Of a DNA stretch of 64,000 bases, positions 38,416 to 46,450 are shown in pieces (within the stretch, counting starts at the first letter, position 1; each line of letters begins with the position of its first letter). Location of the stretch: positions 1 to 64,000 of the forward strand of contig NZ_AUHD01000013.1 of the NCBI RefSeq assembly GCF_000423005.1. Reading direction: 5' to 3'. The position numbers and the translations under genes were made by a program. The notes under the pieces were generated by a model. It had not been told where the DNA came from. It did not search any database and saw only the letters and a program-made list of their open reading frames with translations. This DNA is from Gelidibacter mesophilus DSM 14095. GTDB taxonomy: Bacteria; Bacteroidota; Bacteroidia; Flavobacteriales; Flavobacteriaceae.

Positions 38416-38430
38416 CCCGCTTTGGTGGGC
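38416..38430 (+). promoter_or_regulatory. Hairpin leader element before efp (same as before hisG)
   Basis: CCCGCTTTGGTGGGC can fold as CCCGC-TTTG-GTGGG (5-bp stem with one G-U pair, 4-nt loop). It ends exactly 6 nt before the efp ATG at 38437. An identical 15-mer with the same spacing precedes hisG (45530-45544). The 3' arm contains a GGTGG that could serve as a ribosome-binding site. Confidence 0.6.
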
Positions 38431-38436
38431 AATATT

Positions 38437-39003
38437 ATGGCAACTACATCAGATATAAGAAATGGATTGTGCATCAGGTACAATAATGACATTTATAAAA
38501 TTACAGAGTTTTTACACGTAAAACCAGGAAAGGGTCCAGCGTTTGTTAGAACAAAGATGAAAAGTGTAACCAATGGTAAAGTTTTGGAAAACACGTTTTC
38601 AGCAGGACATAAAATTGACGAAGTAAGAGTTGAAACGCACAAGTTTCAGTATTTGTATAACGATGGTGAATTTTACCATTTTATGAATCAAGAAGATTAT
38701 TCGCAAATCAGATTGTTAGAAGCTGCTTTAGATAGAGCGGATTTGATGAAAGAAGGCGAGGTGGTCACTATTCAAATCAATACTGAGGATAATATGCCCC
38801 TCTCTGTAGAGATGCCCGCAACAGTTATCCTAGAGGTTACTGCAACGGAACCTGGTATTAAAGGAAATACGGCAACTAACGCTACAAAGCCTGCTACGGT
38901 TGAAACTGGTGCTGAAGTAAACGTACCTTTATTTATTAATGAAGGTGATAAAATTAAAGTTGAAACTGAAAAAGGAACTTATAAGGAGCGTATTAAAGAG
39001 TAG
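38437..39003 (+). CDS. efp: Elongation factor P
   Basis: This 188-aa translation factor relieves ribosome stalling at polyproline. The N-terminal KOW-like domain shows HVKPGKGPAFVRTKMKS, with the tip residue Lys32 at the usual modification site. Two OB domains follow, ending in EGDKIKVETEKGTYKERIKE. Length matches the family. The ATG at 38437 is chosen; an in-frame TTG/GTG lies 15/12 bases upstream within the conserved hairpin element. It sits between lpxA and a second lpxD-like gene, an order I recall from many flavobacteria. Confidence 0.95.
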   Translation: MATTSDIRNGLCIRYNNDIYKITEFLHVKPGKGPAFVRTKMKSVTNGKVLENTFSAGHKIDEVRVETHKFQYLYNDGEFYHFMNQEDYSQIRLLEAALDRADLMKEGEVVTIQINTEDNMPLSVEMPATVILEVTATEPGIKGNTATNATKPATVETGAEVNVPLFINEGDKIKVETEKGTYKERIKE

Positions 39004-39073
39004 TTGTCGGTTGTCCGTTTTAGGTTAGCAGGCATAATCAGTGATTCACTACAACAATTAAATATTAAAAAGG

Positions 39074-40009
39074 ATGAAGTTCCCAAAAACACATACGTTA
39101 AAGCAAATTTCAGAAATCATCAATAGCAGTTATGTTGGCGATGACAATTTTCCTGTGTTGGGAATGAATGAAATCCACGTGGTGGAACCTGGTGATATCG
39201 TATTCGTGGACCATCCTAAATATTATGATAAAGCTCTGAAATCTGCTGCTACTATTGTGTTGATCAATAAAGAAGTAGATTGCCCTAAAGGCAAAGCACT
39301 TCTTATCAGTGACGATCCTTTTAGGGATTTCAATAAATTGACCCAACATTTTAAACCTTTCCAAAGTGCTTATAAAAGTATTTCTGATTCGGCGAAAATC
39401 GGAGAAAATACGATTATACAACCAAATTGCTTTATTGGCCATAATGTAATTATTGGTGACCATTGCTTGATACATCCTAATGTTATCATTTATGATGACA
39501 CGATCATCGGTAACAATGTGACCATCCATGCCGGAACAGTTTTAGGAGCAAGTGCTTTCTACTACAAAAATCGTCCAGAAGGTTTTGATCAATTAATTTC
39601 AGGCGGACGCGTAGTTGTAAAGGATAACGTCCATATTGGAGCGCTTTGTACTATTGATAGAGGCGTAACAGGAGACACTGTTATTGGTGAAGGATCTAAG
39701 CTCGATAACCAAATTCAGATTGGTCATGACACATCCATCGGAAAAAAATGCTTGATTGCTTCTCAAGTAGGAATAGCTGGTTGCGTCATTATAGAAGATG
39801 AAGTGACTATTTGGGGTCAAGTAGGTAGCACAAGTGGTATTACGATAGGAAGTAAAGCTATTGTTCATGCCCAAGCAGGAATCAGTAAATCTTTGGAAGG
39901 TGGTAAAACCTACTGGGGTAGACCGGCACAAGAGGCTAAAGCTGAATTAAAAGATAAAGTTTATATAAAGAGAATTCCAGAGATTCTAGAACAGTTAAAA
40001 CATATATAA
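39074..40009 (+). CDS. LpxD-like acyltransferase (second copy)
   Basis: This 311-aa hexapeptide-repeat protein has the LpxD layout: an N-terminal domain (HTLKQISEIINSSYVGDD; GDIVFVDHPKYYDKAL), a left-handed beta-helix (about residues 105-290) and a His in QIGHDTSIGKKC. It is shorter than LpxD at 35103 and lacks the C-terminal extension. Databases commonly call it UDP-3-O-(3-hydroxymyristoyl)glucosamine N-acyltransferase, but since a full LpxD is encoded 4 kb upstream, it may act on another nucleotide sugar. It overlaps the next gene by one base (TAATG). Confidence 0.82.
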   Translation: MKFPKTHTLKQISEIINSSYVGDDNFPVLGMNEIHVVEPGDIVFVDHPKYYDKALKSAATIVLINKEVDCPKGKALLISDDPFRDFNKLTQHFKPFQSAYKSISDSAKIGENTIIQPNCFIGHNVIIGDHCLIHPNVIIYDDTIIGNNVTIHAGTVLGASAFYYKNRPEGFDQLISGGRVVVKDNVHIGALCTIDRGVTGDTVIGEGSKLDNQIQIGHDTSIGKKCLIASQVGIAGCVIIEDEVTIWGQVGSTSGITIGSKAIVHAQAGISKSLEGGKTYWGRPAQEAKAELKDKVYIKRIPEILEQLKHI

Positions 40010-40416
40010 TGTCACCAAAGGAAATTGTCAAATCATTTTATGAATCAGATTTTGCCAACGATCAAAATTTGCTCTCAAAATACATTCATAAAGATTGCCA
40101 GTTGCATTGGAACAGCAGCACCGGCTACAGGGTCTTAGATTATAAGGGGTTAGATCTGTTTTTTAAAAATATCGTTTCATCCTATCATTCCATAAATTCC
40201 CAGATCAGTCATTTATTGCAGGATAATGAGCAGGTAACCATCCGGTATACTATGTTCGTAAATACCATTGAAGATCCTGAAAATGAGCAACCTTTGGCAA
40301 ATTTTATCAGTATTTGGGAAGTGAAGGACGGAAAGCTTTATAGAGGCTATGAAATAAGTCAAGCAGCGGATGACAACTTAGAAAGTTACAAATCATATTC
40401 AGAAATAAAAGTTTAA
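40009..40416 (+). CDS. NTF2/SnoaL-like protein
   Basis: This 135-aa protein has the cone-shaped NTF2-like fold signature: FYESDFANDQNLLSKYIHKDCQLHW at the start (about residues 11-35), GLDLFFKNIVSSYHS, VTIRYTMFVNT and IWEVKDGKLYRGYEISQAAD. Members are small-molecule-binding or enzyme domains with highly variable function (SnoaL-like polyketide cyclase family). It is translationally coupled to the LpxD-like gene by a one-base overlap and is followed by sucD 69 bp later. No specific role is suggested. Confidence 0.75.
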   Translation: MSPKEIVKSFYESDFANDQNLLSKYIHKDCQLHWNSSTGYRVLDYKGLDLFFKNIVSSYHSINSQISHLLQDNEQVTIRYTMFVNTIEDPENEQPLANFISIWEVKDGKLYRGYEISQAADDNLESYKSYSEIKV

Positions 40417-40446
40417 CAAAGGCTTCATAAATGCTGCCAAATAGAT

Positions 40447-40454
40447 TACTTTTG
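40447..40454 (+). promoter_or_regulatory. Possible -7 element (TACTTTTG) for sucD
   Basis: It matches TAnnTTTG and lies 31 bases before the sucD ATG. A -33 TTG was not found at the expected distance, so the assignment is tentative. Confidence 0.4.
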
Positions 40455-40485
40455 CGTAGTCTTAAAAATTTAAAATATAATATAA

Positions 40486-41358
40486 ATGAGCGTTTTAGTA
40501 AATAAAGATTCGAAGATAATAGTTCAAGGTTTTACAGGCAGTGAAGGGACTTTTCACGCTGAACAAATGATAGAATACGGAACTAACGTAGTTGGTGGTG
40601 TGACTCCTGGTAAAGGCGGTCAAACCCATTTGGACAGACCTGTTTTCAATACTGTCGAAGACGCAGTTAAGGAAGCTAAGGCAGATACTTCAATTATATT
40701 TGTTCCACCTGCTTTTGCTGCAGATGCCATTATGGAAGCGGCTGACGCTGGTATTAAAGTCATTATCTGTATCACTGAAGGAATTCCTGTTGCTGATATG
40801 ATAAAGGTCGCAAGCTATATTAAAACTAAAGAGTGTCGTTTAATCGGTCCAAATTGTCCTGGTGTTATTACTCCAGGTGAAGCAAAAGTTGGTATTATGC
40901 CAGGTTTTGTATTCAAAAAAGGTAAAGTAGGGATTGTTTCTAAATCAGGAACTTTAACTTATGAAGCAGCTGACCAAGTTGTAAAACAAGGTTTAGGGAT
41001 TACAACGGCTATTGGTATTGGTGGAGATCCTATCATTGGAACAACTACTAAAGAGGCTGTAGAATTATTGATCAATGATCCAGAAACAGAATGTGTGGTA
41101 ATGATTGGGGAAATTGGCGGACAATTGGAAGCGGATGCCGCTCATTGGTATAAGGAAAGTGGTAGTAAAAAACCAATTATCGGGTTTATTGCTGGAGAAA
41201 CTGCACCTGCAGGACGTACTATGGGACACGCTGGAGCAATTGTTGGAGGAAGTGATGATACGGCCCAAGCTAAAAAGAAAATTATGAGAGCATGCGGAAT
41301 TCATGTAGTGGATTCTCCTGCTGAAATTGGTAAGAAAGTAGCCGAAGTTATGGCATAA
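40486..41358 (+). CDS. sucD: Succinyl-CoA synthetase alpha subunit
   Basis: This 290-aa subunit of the TCA-cycle enzyme interconverts succinyl-CoA and succinate with ATP/GTP formation. The CoA-binding N-domain shows [27 protein letters not shown] and [10 protein letters not shown]. The ligase domain has [28 protein letters not shown] and the phosphorylated His248 in [10 protein letters not shown]. The beta subunit (sucC) is not in the window. A strong terminator follows, so it is probably a single-gene transcript. Confidence 0.96.
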   Translation: MSVLVNKDSKIIVQGFTGSEGTFHAEQMIEYGTNVVGGVTPGKGGQTHLDRPVFNTVEDAVKEAKADTSIIFVPPAFAADAIMEAADAGIKVIICITEGIPVADMIKVASYIKTKECRLIGPNCPGVITPGEAKVGIMPGFVFKKGKVGIVSKSGTLTYEAADQVVKQGLGITTAIGIGGDPIIGTTTKEAVELLINDPETECVVMIGEIGGQLEADAAHWYKESGSKKPIIGFIAGETAPAGRTMGHAGAIVGGSDDTAQAKKKIMRACGIHVVDSPAEIGKKVAEVMA

Positions 41359-41380
41359 CCATCAGATACAATTTATTAAG

Positions 41381-41408
41381 AACCTCACATTTTTGTGGGG
41401 TTTTTTTA
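41381..41408 (+). terminator. Intrinsic terminator after sucD
   Basis: CCTCAC paired with GTGGGG (one T-G pair) with a short T-rich loop is followed by seven T. It lies about 25 bases after the sucD stop. Confidence 0.85.
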
Positions 41409-41598
41409 TTTGGAACAGCTTCTTATCCTTATATTTGAAAAGAGAATGATCAATCTAAGGAGCGTGCTACAAGTCAAATGAATAGTGCATTCTCTACTAA
41501 ATTTATAATTATGAAATGAGCATGACAAAAATTCGATCACTAAAGAATGAAGAGTTGCGAATTACATATAACCACTAAAAAGCAATAAATATCTATAT

Positions 41599-42345
41599 AT
41601 GAAATTATTAGAAGGAAAAACAGCAATTATTACAGGAGCCAGTAGGGGAATAGGAAAAGGCATTGCCCAAGCGTTCGCGGAACAAGGTGCCAACGTGGCG
41701 TTTACATACAGTTCTTCAGTTGAGTCAGCAAACGCCCTTGAAGATGAATTAAATCAATTAGGCGTTAAAGCTAAAGGGTACCAAAGCAATGCGGCCAATT
41801 TTAATGAATCTCAAAAATTGGCGGATGAGGTGTTGGCTGAATTTGGAAGTATTGACATTTTGGTAAACAATGCAGGTATCACCAAGGATAACTTATTGAT
41901 GCGTATGGGTGAAGAAGATTTTGATAAAGTTATTGAAGTCAATCTGAAATCAGTTTTTAATATGACCAAAGCTGTTCAGCGTACCATGTTAAAGCAGCGC
42001 AAAGGGTCTATCATTAATATGAGCTCAGTAGTTGGGGTTAAAGGAAATGCTGGTCAGACCAACTATGCAGCTTCAAAAGCTGGTATTATTGGGTTTTCTA
42101 AATCGGTAGCTCTAGAGTTGGGGTCTCGTAATATCAGAAGTAATGTCGTTGCGCCAGGGTTTATAGAAACTGAAATGACCGCCAAATTAGATGAAGAAAC
42201 AGTAAAAGGGTGGAGACAGGCTATTCCATTGAAACGCGGTGGAACTCCAGAAGATATCGCCAATGTGTGCGTGTTCTTAGCGAGTGACATGAGCGCTTAT
42301 ATCACCGGACAGACCATCAATGTTGATGGTGGCATGCTGACTTAG
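41599..42345 (+). CDS. fabG: 3-oxoacyl-ACP reductase FabG
   Basis: This 248-aa short-chain dehydrogenase reduces 3-oxoacyl-ACP with NADPH in fatty acid synthesis. It has [12 protein letters not shown] (cofactor loop, residues 13-24), NNAGITKDN, a catalytic Ser in NMSSVVG, and the YxxxK pair Y156/K160 in [10 protein letters not shown]-terminal [12 protein letters not shown] ends the protein. Length and motifs are those of genuine FabG rather than a generic SDR. A 240-bp region precedes it. A hairpin separates it from the downstream membrane-protein gene, which is probably cotranscribed. Confidence 0.92.
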   Translation: MKLLEGKTAIITGASRGIGKGIAQAFAEQGANVAFTYSSSVESANALEDELNQLGVKAKGYQSNAANFNESQKLADEVLAEFGSIDILVNNAGITKDNLLMRMGEEDFDKVIEVNLKSVFNMTKAVQRTMLKQRKGSIINMSSVVGVKGNAGQTNYAASKAGIIGFSKSVALELGSRNIRSNVVAPGFIETEMTAKLDEETVKGWRQAIPLKRGGTPEDIANVCVFLASDMSAYITGQTINVDGGMLT

Positions 42346-42349
42346 CAAT

Positions 42350-42367
42350 TTTCCACGGAAGTGGAAA
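42350..42367 (+). promoter_or_regulatory. Intergenic hairpin with GGAA tetraloop after fabG
   Basis: TTTCCAC and GTGGAAA form a perfect 7-bp stem closed by GGAA (GNRA type). There is no T run, so it is unlikely to be a terminator; an mRNA processing or stability element in the fabG 3' region is possible. Confidence 0.45.
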
Positions 42368-42391
42368 CTCGAGATTTCAACCTCTTATTTA

Positions 42392-44425
42392 ATGACTACA
42401 GAAACCCTACTATACATCATATTAGCTGGAATTATAGCGCTTTCATTAGCGCTTTTTCAGTATGGTTATAAGTTAAAGAAGCGCACAAGGGTTACCACAT
42501 TTTTAACGTTTTTACGATTTGTAACATTATTTTCTGTTCTTCTGCTATTGATCAATCCAAAATTCGATAAAACGACGTATTATACTGAAAAACCAAACTT
42601 GATTGTTGCTTTGGATAATTCAGAATCGGTTAAATTTTTGGGTCAAGATCAAAACACAACGGACTTTGTTTCTCGGCTTAAAGCTGATGTTGCGTTGAAC
42701 GACCGTTTCAATCTAGAGTTTTTTAGTTTCGGAAAAACCATCCATCACTTGGCAGACCTGACGTTTGACGAAAAACAAACCAATCCAACGCTATTGTTTG
42801 ATCGTTTTTCTCAAGTTTATGGAAACTCTATCGCGCCATTGTTAATGGTTACAGATGGGAATCAAACCTATGGCAACGATTATGAATTTATGGCCAAAAA
42901 TTATAAGCAAGTCATATTTCCTGTTATTTTGGGAGACACAACGCGTTATACTGATTTAAAAATTGAACAGCTTAACGTTAATAAGTATGCGTATTTAAAA
43001 AATAAATTTCCTGTAGAAATTATTGGAGTTTATAATGGGGAGGATGAAGTGCGTACGCAGCTAATAATATCTTCCGGCAATACGACGGTCTATACTGAGA
43101 ATTTAATCTTTAACAAAGAGCAGTCAAGCCGCCTTATCAATCTAAGTTTACCGGCAAACAATTCAGGCGTCCACAGTTATAAGGCCGAGTTAATAGCGCT
43201 TCCCAATGAAAGGAATACGGTCAATAATATTAAGAATTTTGCCGTGGAAGTGATCGATAGAAAAACGAAGGTCGCGATTATTTCTGATATCATCCACCCA
43301 GATTTAGGCGCTTTAAAAAAAGCGATGGAAAGTAATGAACAGAGACAAGCTTCTATTTTGAAACCTTTGGAATTTATGAATTTATCTGATGATTTTCAGC
43401 AAGCTATCATCTATCAGCCAAACCAAAATTTTAAATCGGTGTATGAGGAAATCGAAACACTCAATATCAATACGTTCACTATTCTAGGAACAAAAACAAA
43501 TTGGTCAGAGCTTAATAAATTGCAACCTTACATTCAACAAAAGGTCACCAATCAATACGAGGATTTTCAAGCTGCCTTAAATTCCAATTACAATGTTTTT
43601 ATTGTTGATGATTTAAAATTTTCAGATTTTCCACCGTTACAAACGGAGTTTGGTGCGACAGTTATTTCTGTACCTACAGAAGTTATTTTATATAAATCGG
43701 TTAATGGCATCCAATTAAACGAGCCCATGTTGTTGACTTATGAGGTCAATCAAAAAAGAACCGCGGTTTTAAATGGCGAAGGCATTTGGCGATGGAGGGC
43801 GCAAAGTTACTTAGGTGATAAAGCCTTTACCAATTTTGATAATTTCATTGGAAAAATCATTCAATATCTTGATTCAAACCAAAAGCGCTCTCGGTTAAAT
43901 GTCTCTTATGAATCGTTCTATGAAGGTAATGACAATGTGATCTTGACAGCTCAATTTTTCAACAAAACCTATGAGTTTGACAACTCAGCAAATCTTGAAA
44001 TTACCGTTAAGAACAAGGAGGATGAACACTCTCAAACGGTGCCATTCATTCTGAAACAATCTAACTATCAAGTGGATTTAAGTGGCTTGAAGGCTGGTGA
44101 TTATACATTTTCTGTAGAGACACAAAATGAGAACATGTCTAAATCAGGCGAGTTCAAAATTTTAGATTATAATGTTGAACAGCAATTCTTGAATGCAAAT
44201 GTCTCAAAACTTCAAAACTTGGCAACAACTAATCAGGGATTTTCATCTTTTATTAACGATACAGATGCGCTCGTTGAGCAGCTCTTAAAGGACGAAAGGT
44301 TTGCCACGGTCCAAAAAAGCATCAAAAATGTTGTACCTTTGATCGATTGGAAATTTCTACTGGCGATCATCGCGTTAAGCCTTTCTTTGGAATGGTTTGT
44401 TAGAAAATACAACGGCTTAATTTAA
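42392..44425 (+). CDS. VWA-type membrane protein, function unknown
   Basis: This 677-aa protein has two N-terminal membrane helices (about residues 6-24 and 36-53), a long periplasmic region, and one C-terminal helix (about 653-670, DWKFLLAIIALSLSLEWFVRK). The region after helix 2 starts LIVALDNSESVK, like the first strand of a von Willebrand A domain with a degenerate MIDAS (DxS). It resembles a conserved bacteroidetal class often labelled VWA domain-containing, related in topology to BatA-like proteins. Role unknown. It is 46 bp after fabG and 13 bp before the prohibitin-like gene, so the latter two are likely cotranscribed. Confidence 0.65.
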   Translation: MTTETLLYIILAGIIALSLALFQYGYKLKKRTRVTTFLTFLRFVTLFSVLLLLINPKFDKTTYYTEKPNLIVALDNSESVKFLGQDQNTTDFVSRLKADVALNDRFNLEFFSFGKTIHHLADLTFDEKQTNPTLLFDRFSQVYGNSIAPLLMVTDGNQTYGNDYEFMAKNYKQVIFPVILGDTTRYTDLKIEQLNVNKYAYLKNKFPVEIIGVYNGEDEVRTQLIISSGNTTVYTENLIFNKEQSSRLINLSLPANNSGVHSYKAELIALPNERNTVNNIKNFAVEVIDRKTKVAIISDIIHPDLGALKKAMESNEQRQASILKPLEFMNLSDDFQQAIIYQPNQNFKSVYEEIETLNINTFTILGTKTNWSELNKLQPYIQQKVTNQYEDFQAALNSNYNVFIVDDLKFSDFPPLQTEFGATVISVPTEVILYKSVNGIQLNEPMLLTYEVNQKRTAVLNGEGIWRWRAQSYLGDKAFTNFDNFIGKIIQYLDSNQKRSRLNVSYESFYEGNDNVILTAQFFNKTYEFDNSANLEITVKNKEDEHSQTVPFILKQSNYQVDLSGLKAGDYTFSVETQNENMSKSGEFKILDYNVEQQFLNANVSKLQNLATTNQGFSSFINDTDALVEQLLKDERFATVQKSIKNVVPLIDWKFLLAIIALSLSLEWFVRKYNGLI

Positions 44426-44438
44426 TTAAAAACTATTT

Positions 44439-45254
44439 ATGGAAAGATTACCTAAAATTGCAATACCTGCAATTATTGCTGCAATTGTATTAATTATAAT
44501 ACTTGCAAAATCTGCTGTTACTGTTACTTCAGGACAAGCAGGCGTTTTATATAAAACCTTTGGCGGTGGTGTTGTAACAGATGAACCAGCTCTTGGAGAA
44601 GGTTTTCACTTGATAGCCCCTTGGAATAACGTCTTTATCTACGAGGTTAGGCAACAAGAGATTCTTGATAAAATGAGTGTACTATCTTCAAATGGATTGG
44701 ACATAAAATTAGAGGCCTCAGTTTGGTTTCAACCAGCATACGAAAGTCTTGGTAAATTACACCAAGAAAAAGGTGAAATGTATAAAGAGCGGATTCTGCT
44801 ACCAGCTATACGTTCAGCAGCAAGAAGTGTTGTAGGTCGTTATACGCCAGAGCAATTGTACTCTAGCAAGCGTGATGCCATTCAACAAGAGATTTTTGAG
44901 GAGACTCAGAAATTTGTAAAAGATCAATACATTCAGTTGAACGAAGTTTTAGTACGTGATGTCACTTTACCTTCAACAATAAAAGATGCCATAGAGCGCA
45001 AATTGAGACAAGAGCAAGAATCTTTGGAATATGAATTTAGACTGGTAACCGCTTCTAAAGAAGCAGAAAAGGTTATTATTGAGGCTCAAGGAAAGGCAGA
45101 TGCCAATAGAATCTTAAGTGCATCATTGACCGATAAGATCCTTCAGGATAAAGGTATTGAAGCTACAGTTAAACTCTCAGAATCCAATAATAGTAAAGTT
45201 ATTGTAATTGGTTCTGGAGATTCTGGTCTGCCTATTATTTTAGGAAACCAATAA
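44439..45254 (+). CDS. Prohibitin/SPFH-domain protein
   Basis: This 271-aa protein has one N-terminal membrane helix (about residues 8-25, IPAIIAAIVLIIILAKS) and a band-7/SPFH domain (about 28-215). Motifs include VTSGQAGVLYKTFGGGV, LGEGFHLIAPWN, the RSAARSVVGRYTPEQLY stretch and an alpha-helical REEQESL-like coiled coil (RKLRQEQESLEYEFRL). Prohibitin-like proteins form ring oligomers on membranes and act as scaffolds or protease partners; no protease gene is adjacent. It is the last gene before the his leader. Confidence 0.88.
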   Translation: MERLPKIAIPAIIAAIVLIIILAKSAVTVTSGQAGVLYKTFGGGVVTDEPALGEGFHLIAPWNNVFIYEVRQQEILDKMSVLSSNGLDIKLEASVWFQPAYESLGKLHQEKGEMYKERILLPAIRSAARSVVGRYTPEQLYSSKRDAIQQEIFEETQKFVKDQYIQLNEVLVRDVTLPSTIKDAIERKLRQEQESLEYEFRLVTASKEAEKVIIEAQGKADANRILSASLTDKILQDKGIEATVKLSESNNSKVIVIGSGDSGLPIILGNQ

Positions 45255-45337
45255 TAAATTATAAAATATTTATCTGTATTTTCTTAAAAAGTATTAGGAT
45301 GGTAAGATATATTTTTAAATATTTGTAAAACATAAAA

Positions 45338-45400
45338 ATGAACATGACATTTATTCAATCACATCATCACCATCATCATATTTGCACTCAAGCGAAATGA
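45338..45400 (+). CDS. hisL: His leader peptide (six consecutive His codons)
   Basis: A 20-codon frame, ATG 45338 to TGA 45400, encodes MNMTFIQS, six His (45362-45379, codons CAT CAT CAC CAT CAT CAT) and ICTQAK. It precedes an intrinsic terminator and the complete his operon, exactly the layout of a translation-controlled attenuator. The ATG lies 12 bases after an AATATTTG that is one base off the TAnnTTTG -7 consensus. When charged His-tRNA is scarce, a ribosome stalled on the His run would alter folding of the downstream RNA and prevent termination. The peptide itself probably has no other role. Confidence 0.9.
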   Translation: MNMTFIQSHHHHHHICTQAK

Positions 45401-45413
45401 AGATGTATTGAAT
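45353..45413 (+). promoter_or_regulatory. Attenuator 1:2 helix in the his leader
   Basis: ATTCAATCACATC (45353-45365), which overlaps the first His codons, can pair with GATGTATTGAAT (45402-45413), which starts just after the leader stop codon. It gives 12 base pairs with one bulged C. A ribosome stalled on the His codons would cover the first arm and free the second. A competing antiterminator pairing with the 5' arm of the terminator was not clear by eye; the only candidate is TCAAC (45418-45422) with GTTTGA (45435-45440). Confidence 0.65.
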
Positions 45414-45428
45414 AAAATCAACATATTT

Positions 45429-45460
45429 AAAACCGTTTGAGTAATCAAACGGTTTTTTTA
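45429..45460 (+). terminator. Attenuator terminator upstream of hisG
   Basis: An 11-bp stem, AAAACCGTTTG with CAAACGGTTTT, closed by the loop AGTAAT, is followed by T-rich sequence. It lies between the His leader peptide and hisG, so read-through rather than constitutive termination must occur for the operon to be expressed. Confidence 0.9.
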
Positions 45461-45529
45461 TTCTTGCCAAGGCCGGAAACTTGCCCTAAAGATTTACTCA
45501 AACAACACTTAAGTTTAATATAAAAAATA

Positions 45530-45544
45530 CCCGCTTTGGTGGGC
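45530..45544 (+). promoter_or_regulatory. Hairpin leader element before hisG (same as before efp)
   Basis: The same 15-mer CCCGCTTTGGTGGGC as at 38416-38430 ends exactly 6 nt before the hisG ATG at 45551. It lies downstream of the attenuator terminator, so it is present only in read-through mRNA. A role in translation initiation is inferred. Confidence 0.6.
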
Positions 45545-45550
45545 AACACG

Positions 45551-46408
45551 ATGAGTAAATTAAAAATAGCAGTTCAAAAATCGGGACGTTTACACGACGA
45601 TTCCATGAAAATCCTTAATGACGTAGGTATTTCCATAGACAATGGCAAAGATCAGCTTAAAGCTTCAGCCAAAAATTTTCCTTTAGAGGTGTTCTATCTT
45701 CGCAACGGTGATATTCCACAATATCTTCGGGATGGTGTGGTGGACGCCGCCATCATCGGTGAAAATATTCTGCTTGAAAAAGGTGCAGATGTATCAGTCA
45801 TCGAAAAACTTGGATTCTCAACCTGTAAAGTGTCAATCGCAGTTCCTAAATCTTTTAAATACAAAGACATAAAAGATTTGGAAGGCAAACGCATTGCGAC
45901 TTCCTATCCTAATACAGTACAACAGTTTCTTGATAAAAATAATATCAACGCACAACTACATATTATCAACGGTTCGGTTGAAATAGCACCAAATATAGGT
46001 CTTGCAGATGCTATTGTAGATATAGTTTCAAGTGGAAGTACACTCTTTAAGAACAATCTAAAAGAGGTAGAAGTCTTATTGAAATCGGAAGCTGTTCTAG
46101 CGGCATCCCCACTGATTTCTGATGAGAACGCCGCGATCCTTAAAAAACTACGATTTAGGTTTCAATCTGTTTTGAAAGGTCGCCAGTCAAAATATGTGCT
46201 TTTAAATGCACCAAATGAAAAACTCGAAAAAATTATCAGTGTACTTCCAGGAATGCGAAGTCCTACAGTACTTCCATTGGCTCAAGAAGGATGGAGTTCT
46301 ATACATTCCGTAATTAACAAGAATGAATTCTGGGAAGTTATTGACGAGCTTAAGGCCAATGGCGCCGAAGGAATATTAGTTTGTCCAATTGAAAACATGG
46401 TCATCTAA
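45551..46408 (+). CDS. hisG: ATP phosphoribosyltransferase (long form)
   Basis: This 285-aa enzyme performs the first step of histidine synthesis, condensing ATP and PRPP. It has the IAVQKSGRLHDDSMKIL start, FLRNGDIPQYLRDGVVDAAI, ATSYPNTVQQFL and the PRPP-binding DIVSSGSTLFKNNL. The C-terminal ACT-like regulatory domain (about residues 213-285, ending GAEGILVCPIENMVI) identifies the long form that is feedback-inhibited by histidine and needs no HisZ. The ATG at 45551 is preferred; a TTG/GTG 15/12 nt upstream lies in the hairpin element. Confidence 0.95.
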   Translation: MSKLKIAVQKSGRLHDDSMKILNDVGISIDNGKDQLKASAKNFPLEVFYLRNGDIPQYLRDGVVDAAIIGENILLEKGADVSVIEKLGFSTCKVSIAVPKSFKYKDIKDLEGKRIATSYPNTVQQFLDKNNINAQLHIINGSVEIAPNIGLADAIVDIVSSGSTLFKNNLKEVEVLLKSEAVLAASPLISDENAAILKKLRFRFQSVLKGRQSKYVLLNAPNEKLEKIISVLPGMRSPTVLPLAQEGWSSIHSVINKNEFWEVIDELKANGAEGILVCPIENMVI

Positions 46409-46450
46409 TACTATTTAATTCCTTGTTGGAAATCTCAAATAATTGAAAAT

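Noticed and set aside
41441-41495. 8-bp inverted repeat (AGAGAATG / CATTCTCT) before fabG as a riboswitch
   Set aside because: Only one 8-bp helix with a 39-nt loop is visible and no conserved core, so chance is likely.
45362-45379. CAT-rich run as a microsatellite or repeat array
   Set aside because: It is in frame inside a start-to-stop leader peptide before a terminator and the his operon, so it is explained as regulatory His codons.
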